Assembly (NCBI GenBank): GCA_964404765.1 | Contig: CAYOLL010000006.1 | Span: 1 to 64,000, forward strand | From: CAYOLL01 sp964404765 [NCBI: uncultured Gemmatimonadota bacterium] | GTDB lineage: Bacteria; 4572-55 | Length of the DNA stretch: 64,000 nucleotides | Direction: 5' to 3' | In this document: positions 44,603 to 53,154 of the stretch, in pieces | Layout of the letters: each line of letters starts with the position of its first letter | Position numbering within the stretch: the first letter of the stretch is position 1 | Made by a program: the position numbers and the translations under genes | Notes under the pieces: model-generated | Databases searched by the model: none | What the model was told of the DNA's origin: nothing | What the model saw: the letters and a program-made list of their open reading frames with translations, nothing else

Positions 44603-46731
44603 TCTGCTTGTTTTTTCAGCGTTGCGCCGACGTGTTCGGTGCTGATCAGCTCCAGCAAAACGTTCGCTTCTTTAATCTGCCATAAAAATTTTGCCCCACC
44701 AACCGCGTTCTGCTGGGCTAAAATATCGCCTTTCATTTCGTAAGTCCCGCCGAGTTGTCCGGCAATTTTCGGCAAAGCCTCAAGGTTGCCCTCCGAAGTC
44801 AGCCGAATCTGCCCATTGGCCGCATCTTCAATCAGGACAATAAAATGCTGTGGATTCTGCGCCAGCGTAACTTCCCAGCGTCCGTTCAGTTGCTTTGCCG
44901 ATCTGCTTGGGTTCAGATTGAGAACGGCTGTTTCCATTGGCGTCGGAAGTTCGGGCGAATGCTCTCTGGCCCGGATTTTTGGCACAACCGTAGGTTTGAT
45001 CATTGTCCGTTGCAATTCGTAGACGGCCTCAGGCACCGCCGCGCTCTGCAGTCGTAGATTTTTGATCTGCCACCGCAGCCCATCGTCCTCCGGTGAGTAT
45101 GATTGCAGCATTCGGAGTTCGCGCCCGTTAAAAAAATAAATCCCGGCATACGCGACTTCCTCCGGCGTAAAATGATACTGATCCCGCCCGGTCATGGTTA
45201 GCGACAATTCAGCGCTCATACCGGTAGTATTATAAAGCATCCATCTGCCGGTCAGATCAATATATTGGCTTTTTTTAGCCGTAGAGGGTGCGCTCCGGCC
45301 ACCGGCGAAACGCACCATCACGATGCCCTCTTCCTTCCCATGCAGCGTAAATTTGAGGTCATAAATTGAGAGTTCGCCTTGCGCGGAAACCAGGCTGGCC
45401 CCGCGGATATCGTACTGACCTCCGTAAGGCGAGCCGTCGGGATCGCACTTAAGCTGTTCGCCTGCAATCGTTAAGGTAATGGAATCAGGCAGGTTTGTCG
45501 TTGCCTCGGTTTTGGAAAGCAAATACCAGGACCCTGCCAACCCGTCAGGAGAATAGGTAAATGCGTTTTGCAACGACGGTTCTTTGTAAGCGTAAACGCC
45601 TGTTGATAAGGATTTGCTGACGCGCAATGTTCTGGCAATTTCCTGCCAGACCTCTGTGCCGACTCGCGCCGAAAAAATCAGATTCATTCCAACCAGAAAA
45701 CCAAAAATCAGCAATAGCTGCCACCAGTTGGCCGGACCGCGCTGTACTACAAAGCTTTTGGCCAATCGGTCGTGCAGACCTTGCATTTTACGATCATAGG
45801 CCGCCGCAAAGAGTCCGACACCGCCCATTAATCCCGTAAGCAGCTTGAAGATAAAACGAATGCTGCCTTGTAATAACGACAAACGATCACCTACATGATC
45901 GGTCACAGCCAAACCTAACAGCTTTTTTCCGTAAGTCGCCTGTCCGGCCGACATTTCCAGCAGACAGAAATAGACCCAGGGCAGAGCAATTGCCACCGCA
46001 ATTAATAACGCCACCGATTGATTGCGCGCCAGAAAAGGCAGCGCCACCAAATATACCAGCAATACTAATGCCCAATCAACCAAAGCAGAGCCGATTCGTT
46101 GCGGCAGCGTCGCGTAATCCTCTTCAATCAGCAAGCCATTGCACAGACTACAGCGGTACGCGCCGGCGAAATTCTTCTTGCCGCAGCGTGGACAGATCGG
46201 CTCGGCGGCATCCTCCTGATCCGGTGATTTTGGACGTCGAACCGCAATTGATTTCTTGGGGGAAGATGCCGGCTTCTCGTTGGGCAAAGATGCGGGCGTT
46301 GTTGCGATTATCGAGGCAGTTATATCTTGAGGCGCATCATTGTCCGGCGGATTGGTCGGTTCAGACTTTGCCGAAACAGGCGCGGGCTCTTGTTGTGGCG
46401 GCGCAACATGCGTGACAGGCGTTATTAACGGCTCGGATGTGGTCATCTTTGGCGCGGCCGTCGCCGGTTTTTCCGGGGGCACGATTGCCGTCGGCGCAGT
46501 CATTGGCACAATCTCGATCAACGCGCCGGCTTTTTTTAAGGCGATATCATATTTTTGGGCTGTTGCTTCATCCGCGTCTTTTTTGAGCACAACGGTTTTT
46601 CCGGAGAAAATGGTGTCGATTTGCTCCGGGGGCAATTTTAGCAACTTGGCCACATTTTGCCGGACAAGCTCCGCATCATGGCCCTCTATAATTTTTCCGC
46701 GAAAAACAACTTTATACAACGCATCGCTCAT
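44554..46731 (-). CDS. RDD-domain membrane protein with zinc ribbon
   Basis: A 725-residue membrane protein. Residues 1-80 form a compact N-terminal domain (Y-K-V-V-F-R-G-K-I-I-E-G-H-D) known from other RDD proteins, then a Pro/Ala-rich linker to about 165, a zinc ribbon (C-P-R-C-G-K ... C-S-L-C), and an RDD core of about four TM helices (residues 215-365). The C-terminal half is a soluble beta-rich region of unknown fold. Some RDD proteins are Na+/H+ antiporters; here the role is unknown. The last residues (S-N-G-V-M-E-S-K-P-R-F-Y-K-P-L) are encoded by a repeat element. It starts 17 bases after the S1/P1 nuclease gene. Confidence 0.8.
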   Translation of the reverse strand: MSDALYKVVFRGKIIEGHDAELVRQNVAKLLKLPPEQIDTIFSGKTVVLKKDADEATAQKYDIALKKAGALIEIVPMTAPTAIVPPEKPATAAPKMTTSEPLITPVTHVAPPQQEPAPVSAKSEPTNPPDNDAPQDITASIIATTPASLPNEKPASSPKKSIAVRRPKSPDQEDAAEPICPRCGKKNFAGAYRCSLCNGLLIEEDYATLPQRIGSALVDWALVLLVYLVALPFLARNQSVALLIAVAIALPWVYFCLLEMSAGQATYGKKLLGLAVTDHVGDRLSLLQGSIRFIFKLLTGLMGGVGLFAAAYDRKMQGLHDRLAKSFVVQRGPANWWQLLLIFGFLVGMNLIFSARVGTEVWQEIARTLRVSKSLSTGVYAYKEPSLQNAFTYSPDGLAGSWYLLSKTEATTNLPDSITLTIAGEQLKCDPDGSPYGGQYDIRGASLVSAQGELSIYDLKFTLHGKEEGIVMVRFAGGRSAPSTAKKSQYIDLTGRWMLYNTTGMSAELSLTMTGRDQYHFTPEEVAYAGIYFFNGRELRMLQSYSPEDDGLRWQIKNLRLQSAAVPEAVYELQRTMIKPTVVPKIRAREHSPELPTPMETAVLNLNPSRSAKQLNGRWEVTLAQNPQHFIVLIEDAANGQIRLTSEGNLEALPKIAGQLGGTYEMKGDILAQQNAVGGAKFLWQIKEANVLLELISTEHVGATLKKQAESNGVMESKPRFYKPL

Positions 46732-46748
46732 GAAAAATCCTCATCCTG

Positions 46749-47555
46749 CTACGGCTTAAAAATATCGTTCAATACGGCAGCGGCTCGGATAGCAGCCTGC
46801 TTCATCCGCAGCTCCAGTAATGGCAGATTTCTATCCTGATAGGCCTGGCCTAACTGCGGCGTGGGCTCGCTTCCGATTACATAGGCATGGCTGTAGGCGT
46901 AACGAGAAGACTCGTTAATCCACACCACCGGGTCGATGGAATACCACTCCTGTTGATTTTCGGTGGTGATTTCCTGCCGCAGTTGTTTTGCTTTCAACTC
47001 CCAGGGTATATTTTCGTTTTTTAACATCTGAAAATCCCAAACCTGATGCAAGTTCCATACGGCGCCGAAGTAATTAACCGGTATAGTATTCCCGCCGAGG
47101 TCATCCAATCGCCCGGCGTGAAGCGGCTGATGGGCATCCTGAATAAAATGAAGCAGAAATTTTAAAGCGTCCTGCTTTTTGCGCTGTGACAGGCGGCTAT
47201 CTTTTAGCTGTGCCGATAGCTGAAGAATCACTTCCGGCAGACAATTACCATCCTGGCAATCACGCGCCCGATCATAACCTACAGTCCCCGCCGGAATATT
47301 TACATAATGCCAACTACTGGCGTAAGCATAAGTTGAGTCGCTTCGAAGCAAATCCGGCCAAATGCTGAATTGGGCAAATGTAGTGTCCTTATCCCCGGCC
47401 ATCAGGCTGTCGATTTGCCGCAACGCCGACGGCGTCAGATAGGTACGGCTGATTTCGCCGATAATTTTATGAGCGTCATAGCCAAAAGCATCGGCCAGCG
47501 ATGGTACAAAAAAGAAAACAAAAATGCTAACGGCTTTCAAAAAGATTTTATGCAT
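46749..47555 (-). CDS. S1/P1-type zinc nuclease (exported)
   Basis: A 268-residue secreted nuclease of the S1/P1 family, a trinuclear zinc enzyme that cleaves single-stranded DNA and RNA. Signal peptide ends A-D-A, giving a mature start F-G-Y-D-A-H, where the family usually has Trp-Gly at the N-terminus supplying a zinc ligand by its backbone. Other metal ligands are present: I-W-P-D-L, S-W-H-Y-V-N, F-L-L-H-F-I-Q-D-A-H-Q-P-L-H-A, N-L-H-Q-V-W-D. It may act in periplasmic nucleic-acid scavenging. It probably shares an operon with the RDD gene. Confidence 0.9.
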   Translation of the reverse strand: MHKIFLKAVSIFVFFFVPSLADAFGYDAHKIIGEISRTYLTPSALRQIDSLMAGDKDTTFAQFSIWPDLLRSDSTYAYASSWHYVNIPAGTVGYDRARDCQDGNCLPEVILQLSAQLKDSRLSQRKKQDALKFLLHFIQDAHQPLHAGRLDDLGGNTIPVNYFGAVWNLHQVWDFQMLKNENIPWELKAKQLRQEITTENQQEWYSIDPVVWINESSRYAYSHAYVIGSEPTPQLGQAYQDRNLPLLELRMKQAAIRAAAVLNDIFKP

Positions 47556-47711
47556 AATATAGAACCCAGCGATTTGACAAGTGAATAAAAGTAACGGACA
47601 CGCAACAAGGTATGCAATCGAATATAAAACTTATTTGTGCCGTTGCCATACAAAAGTCATTTGAATGCGAAAATGAAGTGGTATTCTGTTTCTTTATGAT
47701 TTTCGTTTGAG

Positions 47712-47740
47712 TTGACAGGTCGCTCGTTTTGTTGTACCTT
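47712..47740 (+). promoter_or_regulatory. Sigma-70-type promoter
   Basis: TTGACA (47712-47717), 17-base spacer, TACCTT (47735-47740), 40 bases before the start codon at 47780. Confidence 0.6.
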
Positions 47741-47779
47741 GAAAGCAGAGTTCAGCGTCAAAAACCAAAAGGAGCCGTT

Positions 47780-49351
47780 ATGAAAAAACTACCGCTTGGC
47801 GTCCAATCTTTCGAGGTCTTGCGCGAGGGCGATCACCTTTATGTCGACAAGACCGAGCACATTTACCGCTTAATCGACAGGGGCATGTATTACTTTCTGG
47901 CCCGTCCGCGTCGATTCGGCAAATCGTTGCTGGTTTCCACATTAAAGTGCCTGTTTCAAGGACGAAGAGCGTTGTTTGAAGGTCTGTGGATTGCCGAAAA
48001 TAATGTCTGGGATTGGCAGCAAAATTATCCGGTTGTGTTGTTGAACTTTAATGACATCAGCCGTGACACTCCGGAGAATTTAAAGCTTGGTCTGGAACGG
48101 ACGCTTCATCAGGCTGCCGCCGAATATCAAACCGAATTAGCCGAACCGTTGCTGGTTGGTAAATTCAAGGAGCTGATTTTCAAGCTGCATCACAAAACCG
48201 AGCGGCCGGTCGTGGTGTTGATTGACGAATATGACAAGCCGCTGATTGACCATCTGGGCAAAGGGGCGGCGGCGCTGGAGATCGCCAAAGCCAACCGGGA
48301 TATTTTGAAAAGCTTTTTTGGCGTGATTAAGGGTGAGGCGTCGCCGATCCTGCGTTTTGTCTTTTTGACCGGCATTTCGCGCTTCAGCAAGGTGTCCATC
48401 TTCTCCGAGTTGAACAGTCTGAGCGACCTGTCGATGGATCAGCGCTATGCCACGCTGCTGGGCTATACCGCCGAAGAATTGCAGCACAACTTTCCGGATC
48501 ATCTGCAGCAGTTTGCCGCGCAAACGAACCGCACCGTGCCGGAAATCAGCCAAAAACTGACCACGCACTACAACGGTTACCGCTTTTCCGCCAAAGACGT
48601 GAAAGTCTACAACCCGTATTCGATCCTCAAGGCTTTTGATCAGCAAGAGTTTGGCAGCTATTGGTTCGAGACCGCCACGCCGTCGTTTCTGGTCAACCTG
48701 TTGCGGGAGCGCAACTACCCGCTGTCGCAGATGGAAAATCTGGAAGTGACCGAATCGGCCTTCGGCGCGTATGATCTGGAAAATCTGCAACCGGAAGCGC
48801 TGCTTTTTCAGACCGGCTATCTGACTATCAAGGATTGCGACGACCGGCTGTTCACGATGGGCTATCCCAATCAGGAAGTGAAGACCGGCTTTACGGAGCG
48901 CCTGCTGAACTCATACGCGACGCCTGTCAGCGGTTTGATGAGCGCACAGATTTTTCGGCTCAGCCGCTATCTGGAACGCAGCGACCTCGACGCCTTTTTC
49001 GAGACGGTCAACGCCCTGTTCGCCACGATTCCGCACGACAAGCTGGAAGCGGCCAATGAGGCGTATTTTCATACGCTGTTTTACCTGATGGTCGCGGCTT
49101 CGGGGGTGGACGCGCGCAGCGAAGTATTGGGTCACAAAGGCCGGATGGATCTGGCGGTTATCTTTACCGACAAAGTGTTTGTGGTTGAGTTTAAGTGCGG
49201 ACAGGGCGTTGAGGCGGCCTTACAGCAGATCAAGGCCAAAGGTTATGCAGACCGTTATCGGCAGACCGGACGCGCCGTTTTCCTGCTGGGCATTGACTTT
49301 GATTCGGCGCAGCGGCAGGTTGGCGCGTGGAAGGTGGAGACGCAGGGGTAA
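47780..49351 (+). CDS. AAA-ATPase-like protein with PD-(D/E)XK domain (DUF1703 type)
   Basis: A 523-residue cytoplasmic protein. ATG at 47780 with AAAAGGAG six bases upstream fixes the start. The N-terminal AAA_9-type ATPase domain begins L-P-L-G-V-Q-S-F and Y-V-D-K-T, with Walker-like R-P-R-R-F-G-K-S-L-L near residue 45 and V-V-L-I-D-E-Y-D-K-P (Walker B) near 150. The C-terminal DUF1703 nuclease-like domain has G-R-M-D-L-A-V and V-V-E-F-K (D...E-x-K). These proteins are abundant in Bacteroidota and Clostridia, occur in many copies and are thought to be mobile or defence-related; the function is not settled. Confidence 0.92.
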   Translation: MKKLPLGVQSFEVLREGDHLYVDKTEHIYRLIDRGMYYFLARPRRFGKSLLVSTLKCLFQGRRALFEGLWIAENNVWDWQQNYPVVLLNFNDISRDTPENLKLGLERTLHQAAAEYQTELAEPLLVGKFKELIFKLHHKTERPVVVLIDEYDKPLIDHLGKGAAALEIAKANRDILKSFFGVIKGEASPILRFVFLTGISRFSKVSIFSELNSLSDLSMDQRYATLLGYTAEELQHNFPDHLQQFAAQTNRTVPEISQKLTTHYNGYRFSAKDVKVYNPYSILKAFDQQEFGSYWFETATPSFLVNLLRERNYPLSQMENLEVTESAFGAYDLENLQPEALLFQTGYLTIKDCDDRLFTMGYPNQEVKTGFTERLLNSYATPVSGLMSAQIFRLSRYLERSDLDAFFETVNALFATIPHDKLEAANEAYFHTLFYLMVAASGVDARSEVLGHKGRMDLAVIFTDKVFVVEFKCGQGVEAALQQIKAKGYADRYRQTGRAVFLLGIDFDSAQRQVGAWKVETQG

Positions 49352-49370
49352 CTACGCGGGATCCAGAATT

Positions 49371-49511
49371 GAGTCCACTCTATTAACCGCGAAATACACA
49401 AAACACACAAAATACACGAAAATTGAAAACTATAACTCTTTTATTTTCAACATGTTACCTTTTCGTGCTTTTCGAGTATTTCGTGGTTAAATAGCTTTTT
49501 AGAGTGGACTC
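49371..49511. repeat. Nested palindromic element (ACACAAAA type)
   Basis: Outer arms GAGTCCACTCTA and TAGAGTGGACTC are perfect. Inside, ACCGCGAAATACACAAAA-type sequence faces TTTTCGTGC...TATTTCGTGGTT. GAATT occurs on both flanks. It lies between converging genes. Confidence 0.8.
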
Positions 49512-49515
49512 CGAA

Positions 49516-50613
49516 TTATTTCGGAATTGCCAGCATCCGCTCTAAGGCAATTTTCGCCCACTCCGCCACCTCTTTGGCCACTTTGATTTGATTGACGATT
49601 CGCCCGTCCCGCAAGGCCGTCAAACAGCGATGCAAGTGCATCGGGCTGATGCGAAACATGGTACTGCACTGACAGGCGTATGGCGAGAGCGGCATAATCT
49701 CCAAATCCGGATGCGCTTTTTTGAGCCGCTCGATCAGGTGATGTTCCGTGCCGATGGCCCATTTTGTGCCGGGCGCGGCTTCTTTTATCTTGGTCAGGAT
49801 AAAGCTGGTTGAGCCGACAAAATCCGCCTTTTGACACAGATCGAACTCACATTCGGGATGCGCCAGAATGCTGACGCCCGGATATTGCCTGCGAAAAAAG
49901 TCCGCGTAGCCCGGCTTAAAATTTTGATGCACACTGCAATGACCTTTCCACAAAATCACCCGCGCCTGCCGAATATCCAGCGGTGAGTTGCCGCCAAACT
50001 CCTGCCCCGGATCCCACACTTTCATCCGCTCCAATGGAATGCCAAGCGCATAGGAAGTATTGCGTCCCAAATGCTGATCGGGAAAGAAAAATATCTTTTG
50101 ACCCTGCTGCAAAGCCCAGGTAATGACGCCGTGCGCGTTGGATGACGTGCAGACTGCGCCGTTATGCCGGGCGCAAAATGCCTTCAGATTGGCGGCGGAG
50201 TTGACGTAGGTAATGGGAATGATCGTCTCATCGGTAACGGATGTCAGCTCATCCCAGGCATCGCTCACCTGATCAATATCAGCCATATCGGCCATGGAGC
50301 AGCCGGCTTTTAAGTCCGGCAAAATAACGATTTGATCGTCGCGAGTCAGTATATCGGCGGTCTCAGCCATAAAATGCACACCGCAGAAGATAATATAGCG
50401 GGCATCGGTCGTGGCCGCGGCATGGCGCGCCAACTCCAGCGAATCGCCGGTTTTATCGGCGTACTGAATCGTCAAATCGCGCTGATAGTGATGGCCCAAA
50501 ATCAATAAATCCCGGCCCATCGCCGCCTTAATTGCCGCAATTTCCGCGTGGATAGACGCATCGCCGTCAGACATTTCATTGGCCAGGTCTACATCGTTTG
50601 TCAGATGTTCCAT
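49516..50613 (-). CDS. nadA: Quinolinate synthase NadA
   Basis: A 365-residue [4Fe-4S] enzyme that condenses iminoaspartate with dihydroxyacetone phosphate to quinolinate in NAD synthesis. The start is taken as ATG 50613 with GGAGG eight bases upstream; an ATG five codons earlier overlaps that site. The three cluster cysteines are in K-A-G-C-S-M-A-D, G-A-V-C-T-S-S-N-A and C-Q-C-S-T-M-F-R; substrate residues appear in L-G-H-H-Y-Q-R, P-D-Q-H-L-G-R-N and H-P-E-C. nadB and nadC are not in view. Confidence 0.96.
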   Translation of the reverse strand: MEHLTNDVDLANEMSDGDASIHAEIAAIKAAMGRDLLILGHHYQRDLTIQYADKTGDSLELARHAAATTDARYIIFCGVHFMAETADILTRDDQIVILPDLKAGCSMADMADIDQVSDAWDELTSVTDETIIPITYVNSAANLKAFCARHNGAVCTSSNAHGVITWALQQGQKIFFFPDQHLGRNTSYALGIPLERMKVWDPGQEFGGNSPLDIRQARVILWKGHCSVHQNFKPGYADFFRRQYPGVSILAHPECEFDLCQKADFVGSTSFILTKIKEAAPGTKWAIGTEHHLIERLKKAHPDLEIMPLSPYACQCSTMFRISPMHLHRCLTALRDGRIVNQIKVAKEVAEWAKIALERMLAIPK

Positions 50614-50633
50614 AGATTCAACCTCCATTTAAA

Positions 50634-50696
50634 GCTGGAGTAGCAAACTTCAGTTTGCAAACAACTTACGCGCAAACTGAAGTTTGCTACTCCAGC
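50634..50696. repeat. Perfect hairpin element, GGAGTAGCAAACT family type copy
   Basis: 25-base arms (50634-50658 and 50672-50696) are exact reverse complements around a 13-base loop. Each arm itself holds the palindrome GCAAACTTCAGTTTGC (imperfect at the centre). This is the cleanest copy of the family found at 28621, 37020, 42354 and, more distantly, 59643. Confidence 0.9.
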
Positions 50697-50706
50697 GGGT
50701 AGCGTG

Positions 50707-51720
50707 TTAATAGGGTCGGCAAAAAGTGCACGGCTTGTAAAACTTCTGCACTTCTTCAAAGGTAATAGCCGTCGTCGTTTTCCCCTCTATTTTGGCGCAG
50801 GTTTTGCGGTGAAATTTTGCACCGCTCTTGGTCACATAAAACAAAGTCCCGGCTGGAATTGCCGCACTATCTGCCCGCGCCTGATTGCTGAGGACGACCG
50901 GTTGTTCCACGGCATCTTTGCGATTGTCAGCCGGGCTTAGCCACAACTTGCTTGGATTAAACCCGCGCTTTTTGGCATCCTGAATCCAGGACGTAAAATC
51001 TTTTTGCGCCTCCAGGATATTCTCTTCGGCATCCGGTAAATCGGCAAAAAAGTCAAGACCGGTAGCCGCTTCAACTTCATCAATCGACACGGCGTACGCA
51101 TCCAACGGGCCGGGAAATTCCTTATGCGGCATAATAAAGCCAATGCCTTTGACATCCGGTGTTTTATAATCAACAATCACCTTGTAAAACTGCCCGGGCA
51201 CACTTACTTTATTTGGCCCAATTGTTTTTGAAATATCTTTAAAGATTGGTCCGGCGGTAATATAAATTTCCTCGTTAGCCATGGCCATTTGGCGGGCAAA
51301 CTCTTCCAGCTCGCCCCAGGCGCCGTCATTAAAGCCATGCAATTGCGGGCTCATGTTACTCATCAAAAAGGACTCGGACATGGCCTGACGCGACCACTTC
51401 ATATCCGCCGCCGGAGCCAGATGACCGCGATCATAACCCGAATGCTTGTAATCTTCCAGCTCGGCGCTGCCGCCGGCAATATCCGGGTCGGGCCGAAAGT
51501 CGTCATCACGCTTTATCTGCCCTTTTACTTCGGCGCCGGTCAGTTTGTAAGCGACCCAATTGGCTTGCTCATGCGTTTCATTATACGACAAAGAATACCC
51601 CAAGTGATGGATAATCGTCTCATCTTTCTGCGCTTTCGGCAGCAAATCCGCATCCGGCGCGCCAAGCGCGATTGTAGCGGCAAACAGGCTTAACACGGTG
51701 GACCATAAAAAATGTTTCAT
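50707..51720 (-). CDS. DNA/RNA non-specific endonuclease (DRGH type), exported
   Basis: A 337-residue secreted nuclease with a signal peptide (A-I-A-L-G-A). The beta-beta-alpha-metal active site is Y-D-R-G-H-L-A-P with catalytic His100, and M-S-N-M-S-P-Q contains the magnesium-binding Asn. The last 55 residues form a separate small module: T-L-F-Y-V-T-K-S-G-A-K-F-H-R-K-T-C ... C-T-F-C-R-P-Y, three cysteines and a histidine, probably a zinc-binding domain of the type seen on bacterial surface nucleases. Single gene downstream of a spacer region. Confidence 0.92.
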   Translation of the reverse strand: MKHFLWSTVLSLFAATIALGAPDADLLPKAQKDETIIHHLGYSLSYNETHEQANWVAYKLTGAEVKGQIKRDDDFRPDPDIAGGSAELEDYKHSGYDRGHLAPAADMKWSRQAMSESFLMSNMSPQLHGFNDGAWGELEEFARQMAMANEEIYITAGPIFKDISKTIGPNKVSVPGQFYKVIVDYKTPDVKGIGFIMPHKEFPGPLDAYAVSIDEVEAATGLDFFADLPDAEENILEAQKDFTSWIQDAKKRGFNPSKLWLSPADNRKDAVEQPVVLSNQARADSAAIPAGTLFYVTKSGAKFHRKTCAKIEGKTTTAITFEEVQKFYKPCTFCRPY

Positions 51721-51778
51721 GCATCGTCATCCTTTTCGTAAAGTGTTGGTTATTGTATTCGTCAATAAATTAATTTTG

Positions 51779-51863
51779 GGACGGCAAACTGGAAGCTTGC
51801 TAAAGACAAAGTTGTTAACAAAGCTGGCTTTGAAACCTTGAAAGTTGTCTGATCCAGCCGTCC
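51779..51863. repeat. Inverted repeat GGACGGC / GCCGTCC
   Basis: Outer arms GGACGGC and GCCGTCC enclose CAAACTGGAAGCTTGC and ACAAAGTTGTTAACAAAG. A degraded palindromic element between the nuclease and KilA-N genes. Confidence 0.5.
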
Positions 51864-51901
51864 TTGACGACTGGTGTTATAACCCAATGCTTGGAAGAGA
51901 T

Positions 51902-51970
51902 TCAGGCATTATCATACACCGGGCCGGTAGAAAAGCGGCTGATGGCTGCGGCGATATTGGTTTTGGACAT
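51902..51970 (-). pseudogene. Possible gene fragment after the KilA-N gene
   Basis: The minus strand reads 22 codons from ATG 51970 (M-S-K-T-N-I-A-A-A-I-S-R-F ... D-N-A-stop), six bases after the KilA-N stop. It looks like the start of a longer gene that has been cut, but it is too short to identify. Confidence 0.25.
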
Positions 51971-51976
51971 GCGGCT

Positions 51977-52795
51977 TTACCTCAGTTGTTTGAGCGTGGT
52001 GTTGTCAACAAGTGATTTCATCTGACTGATGGCGATTTGGTTGAGCTGCGCCAACCGTTCGCCCTGGCTAAGGCCCTGGTGAATCAGCACGGAGTTCAGG
52101 CTTTCCAGATTGGACAAGACGACCAATTGTTCCAAGGTGGCTTCGTCGCGAATGTTGCCTTCCGTGCCGGGGTTTTCATCCCGCCATTCTTTGGCGGTTT
52201 TGCCAAAGAGGGCCATGTTGAGCAGATCGGCTTCGCCGGCGTAGACATGGCGGATTTGCTGCGGGGTCAATGCCGGCGGGATCAGGTTTTCTTTAATGGC
52301 GTCGGTGTGAATGCGGTAGTTGATTTTGGCGAGGGTGCGCTGGAGGCTCCACTCCAGTTGGAGGCGGCCGGTTTCTTCTTCTTTCAGGCGTTGGAATTCT
52401 TTGATAAGGTAGATTTTGAATTCTGGACTTAACCAGCTACCAAATTCAAATGCAATATCACGATGCGCATAGGTTCCTCCGCCATAACGCCCCGGCTTAG
52501 AAATTATACCAATAGCGTTTGTTGCTTCAATCCACTTGCGCGGCGTGAGGTTGAAAGAGTTTAACCCTGCCTGGCTTTTAAAGGTAACGAATTCGTTACC
52601 TTTAAAATTTGGATTGTGCAACTCCTCCCATATTCCGATAAACTCCAGCGTATTTCTGTTACGCATCCAACTGTAAATCATTGTTTCATCGCCAAATTTT
52701 TTAACCATGTCGGTTAAGGAAATGTAATCCTCTTGCTCTTTGTTCACGATCGTGATTTCAGTCCCTTGCACAACAATCGCTTTCTTTTTCGGCAT
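51977..52795 (-). CDS. KilA-N domain protein with an internal 32-bp palindrome
   Basis: A 272-residue protein of the KilA-N family, DNA-binding domains common in phages and in bacterial accessory genes. Marks: I-S-L-T-D-M-V near residue 25, W-M-R-N-R-N-T-L-E-F, L-H-N-P-N-F near 59, A-G-L-N-S-F-N-L-T-P-R-K-W-I-E near 76, G-R-Y-G-G-G-T-Y-A-H-R-D-I-A-F-E-F-G-S-W near 105, and Y-L-I-K-E-F-Q-R-L-K near 128; the C-terminal half is helical. Residues 64-73 (F-K-G-N-E-F-V-T-F-K) are encoded by a perfect 32-bp palindrome (52576-52607). Similar palindromes lie upstream. Start ATG 52795; GGGTGA four bases upstream. Confidence 0.88.
   Translation of the reverse strand: MPKKKAIVVQGTEITIVNKEQEDYISLTDMVKKFGDETMIYSWMRNRNTLEFIGIWEELHNPNFKGNEFVTFKSQAGLNSFNLTPRKWIEATNAIGIISKPGRYGGGTYAHRDIAFEFGSWLSPEFKIYLIKEFQRLKEEETGRLQLEWSLQRTLAKINYRIHTDAIKENLIPPALTPQQIRHVYAGEADLLNMALFGKTAKEWRDENPGTEGNIRDEATLEQLVVLSNLESLNSVLIHQGLSQGERLAQLNQIAISQMKSLVDNTTLKQLR
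52576..52607. repeat. Perfect 32-bp palindrome inside the KilA-N coding sequence
   Basis: Flanks TTTTAAA/TTTAAAA, variable halves GGTAAC and GTTACC, centre GAATTC. Every base matches its reverse complement. Confidence 0.97.
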
Positions 52796-52851
52796 AAGTC
52801 ACCCTATTTTAGAATACGTCTGAGAAGTCTTATCAAAGCTTATTCGATTGA

Positions 52852-53084
52852 CTTTAAACCCGTCGAATTTGACGGGTTTAAAGCGTTGAGGTACGTGTCT
52901 TACAAAGGAGTCAAGATATCGACCCCTTTTCTTTAAGGGTAAGGGTATACTGCGTTTTAAATTTAAACCTCTCGATTTCGAGAGGTTTTCCACCCGTCCG
53001 GTTCCTCCAATTATGGCGAAATCGCCATAATTAAAAACAGCCCCGATTCTTGATTAAAAAAAGTAACAAACAAGTTCGTTACCT
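52852..53084. repeat. Cluster of KilA-N-type palindromes upstream of the gene
   Basis: (a) 52852-52883: TTTAAA arms, halves CCCGTC/GACGGG, centre GAATTT, one mismatch in 32 bases; the plus strand reads F-K-P-V-E-F-D-G-F-K. (b) 52962-52991: TTTAAA arm, halves CCTCTC/GAGAGG, centre GATTTC; reads F-K-P-L-D-F-E-R-F. (c) 53009-53032: AATTATGGCGA/TCGCCATAATT around AA; reads N-Y-G-E-I-A-I-I. (d) about 53059-53084: GTAACAAACAAGTTCGTTACCTTT-like, sharing GTTCGTTACCTTT with the coding palindrome. No gene lies in this 359-base gap. Confidence 0.85.
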
Positions 53085-53154
53085 TTAGACCCGATGGATT
53101 GTTCATACTGACTCCTCGGTGAGTTGTAGCGTTTCTTACACTGATAGACAGTTC

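Noticed and set aside
52733-52993. Small frames on both strands reading F-K-P-V-E/K-F-D-G-F-K as genes
   Set aside because: They exist because the palindrome reads similarly on both strands; no ribosome sites or other conservation support them.
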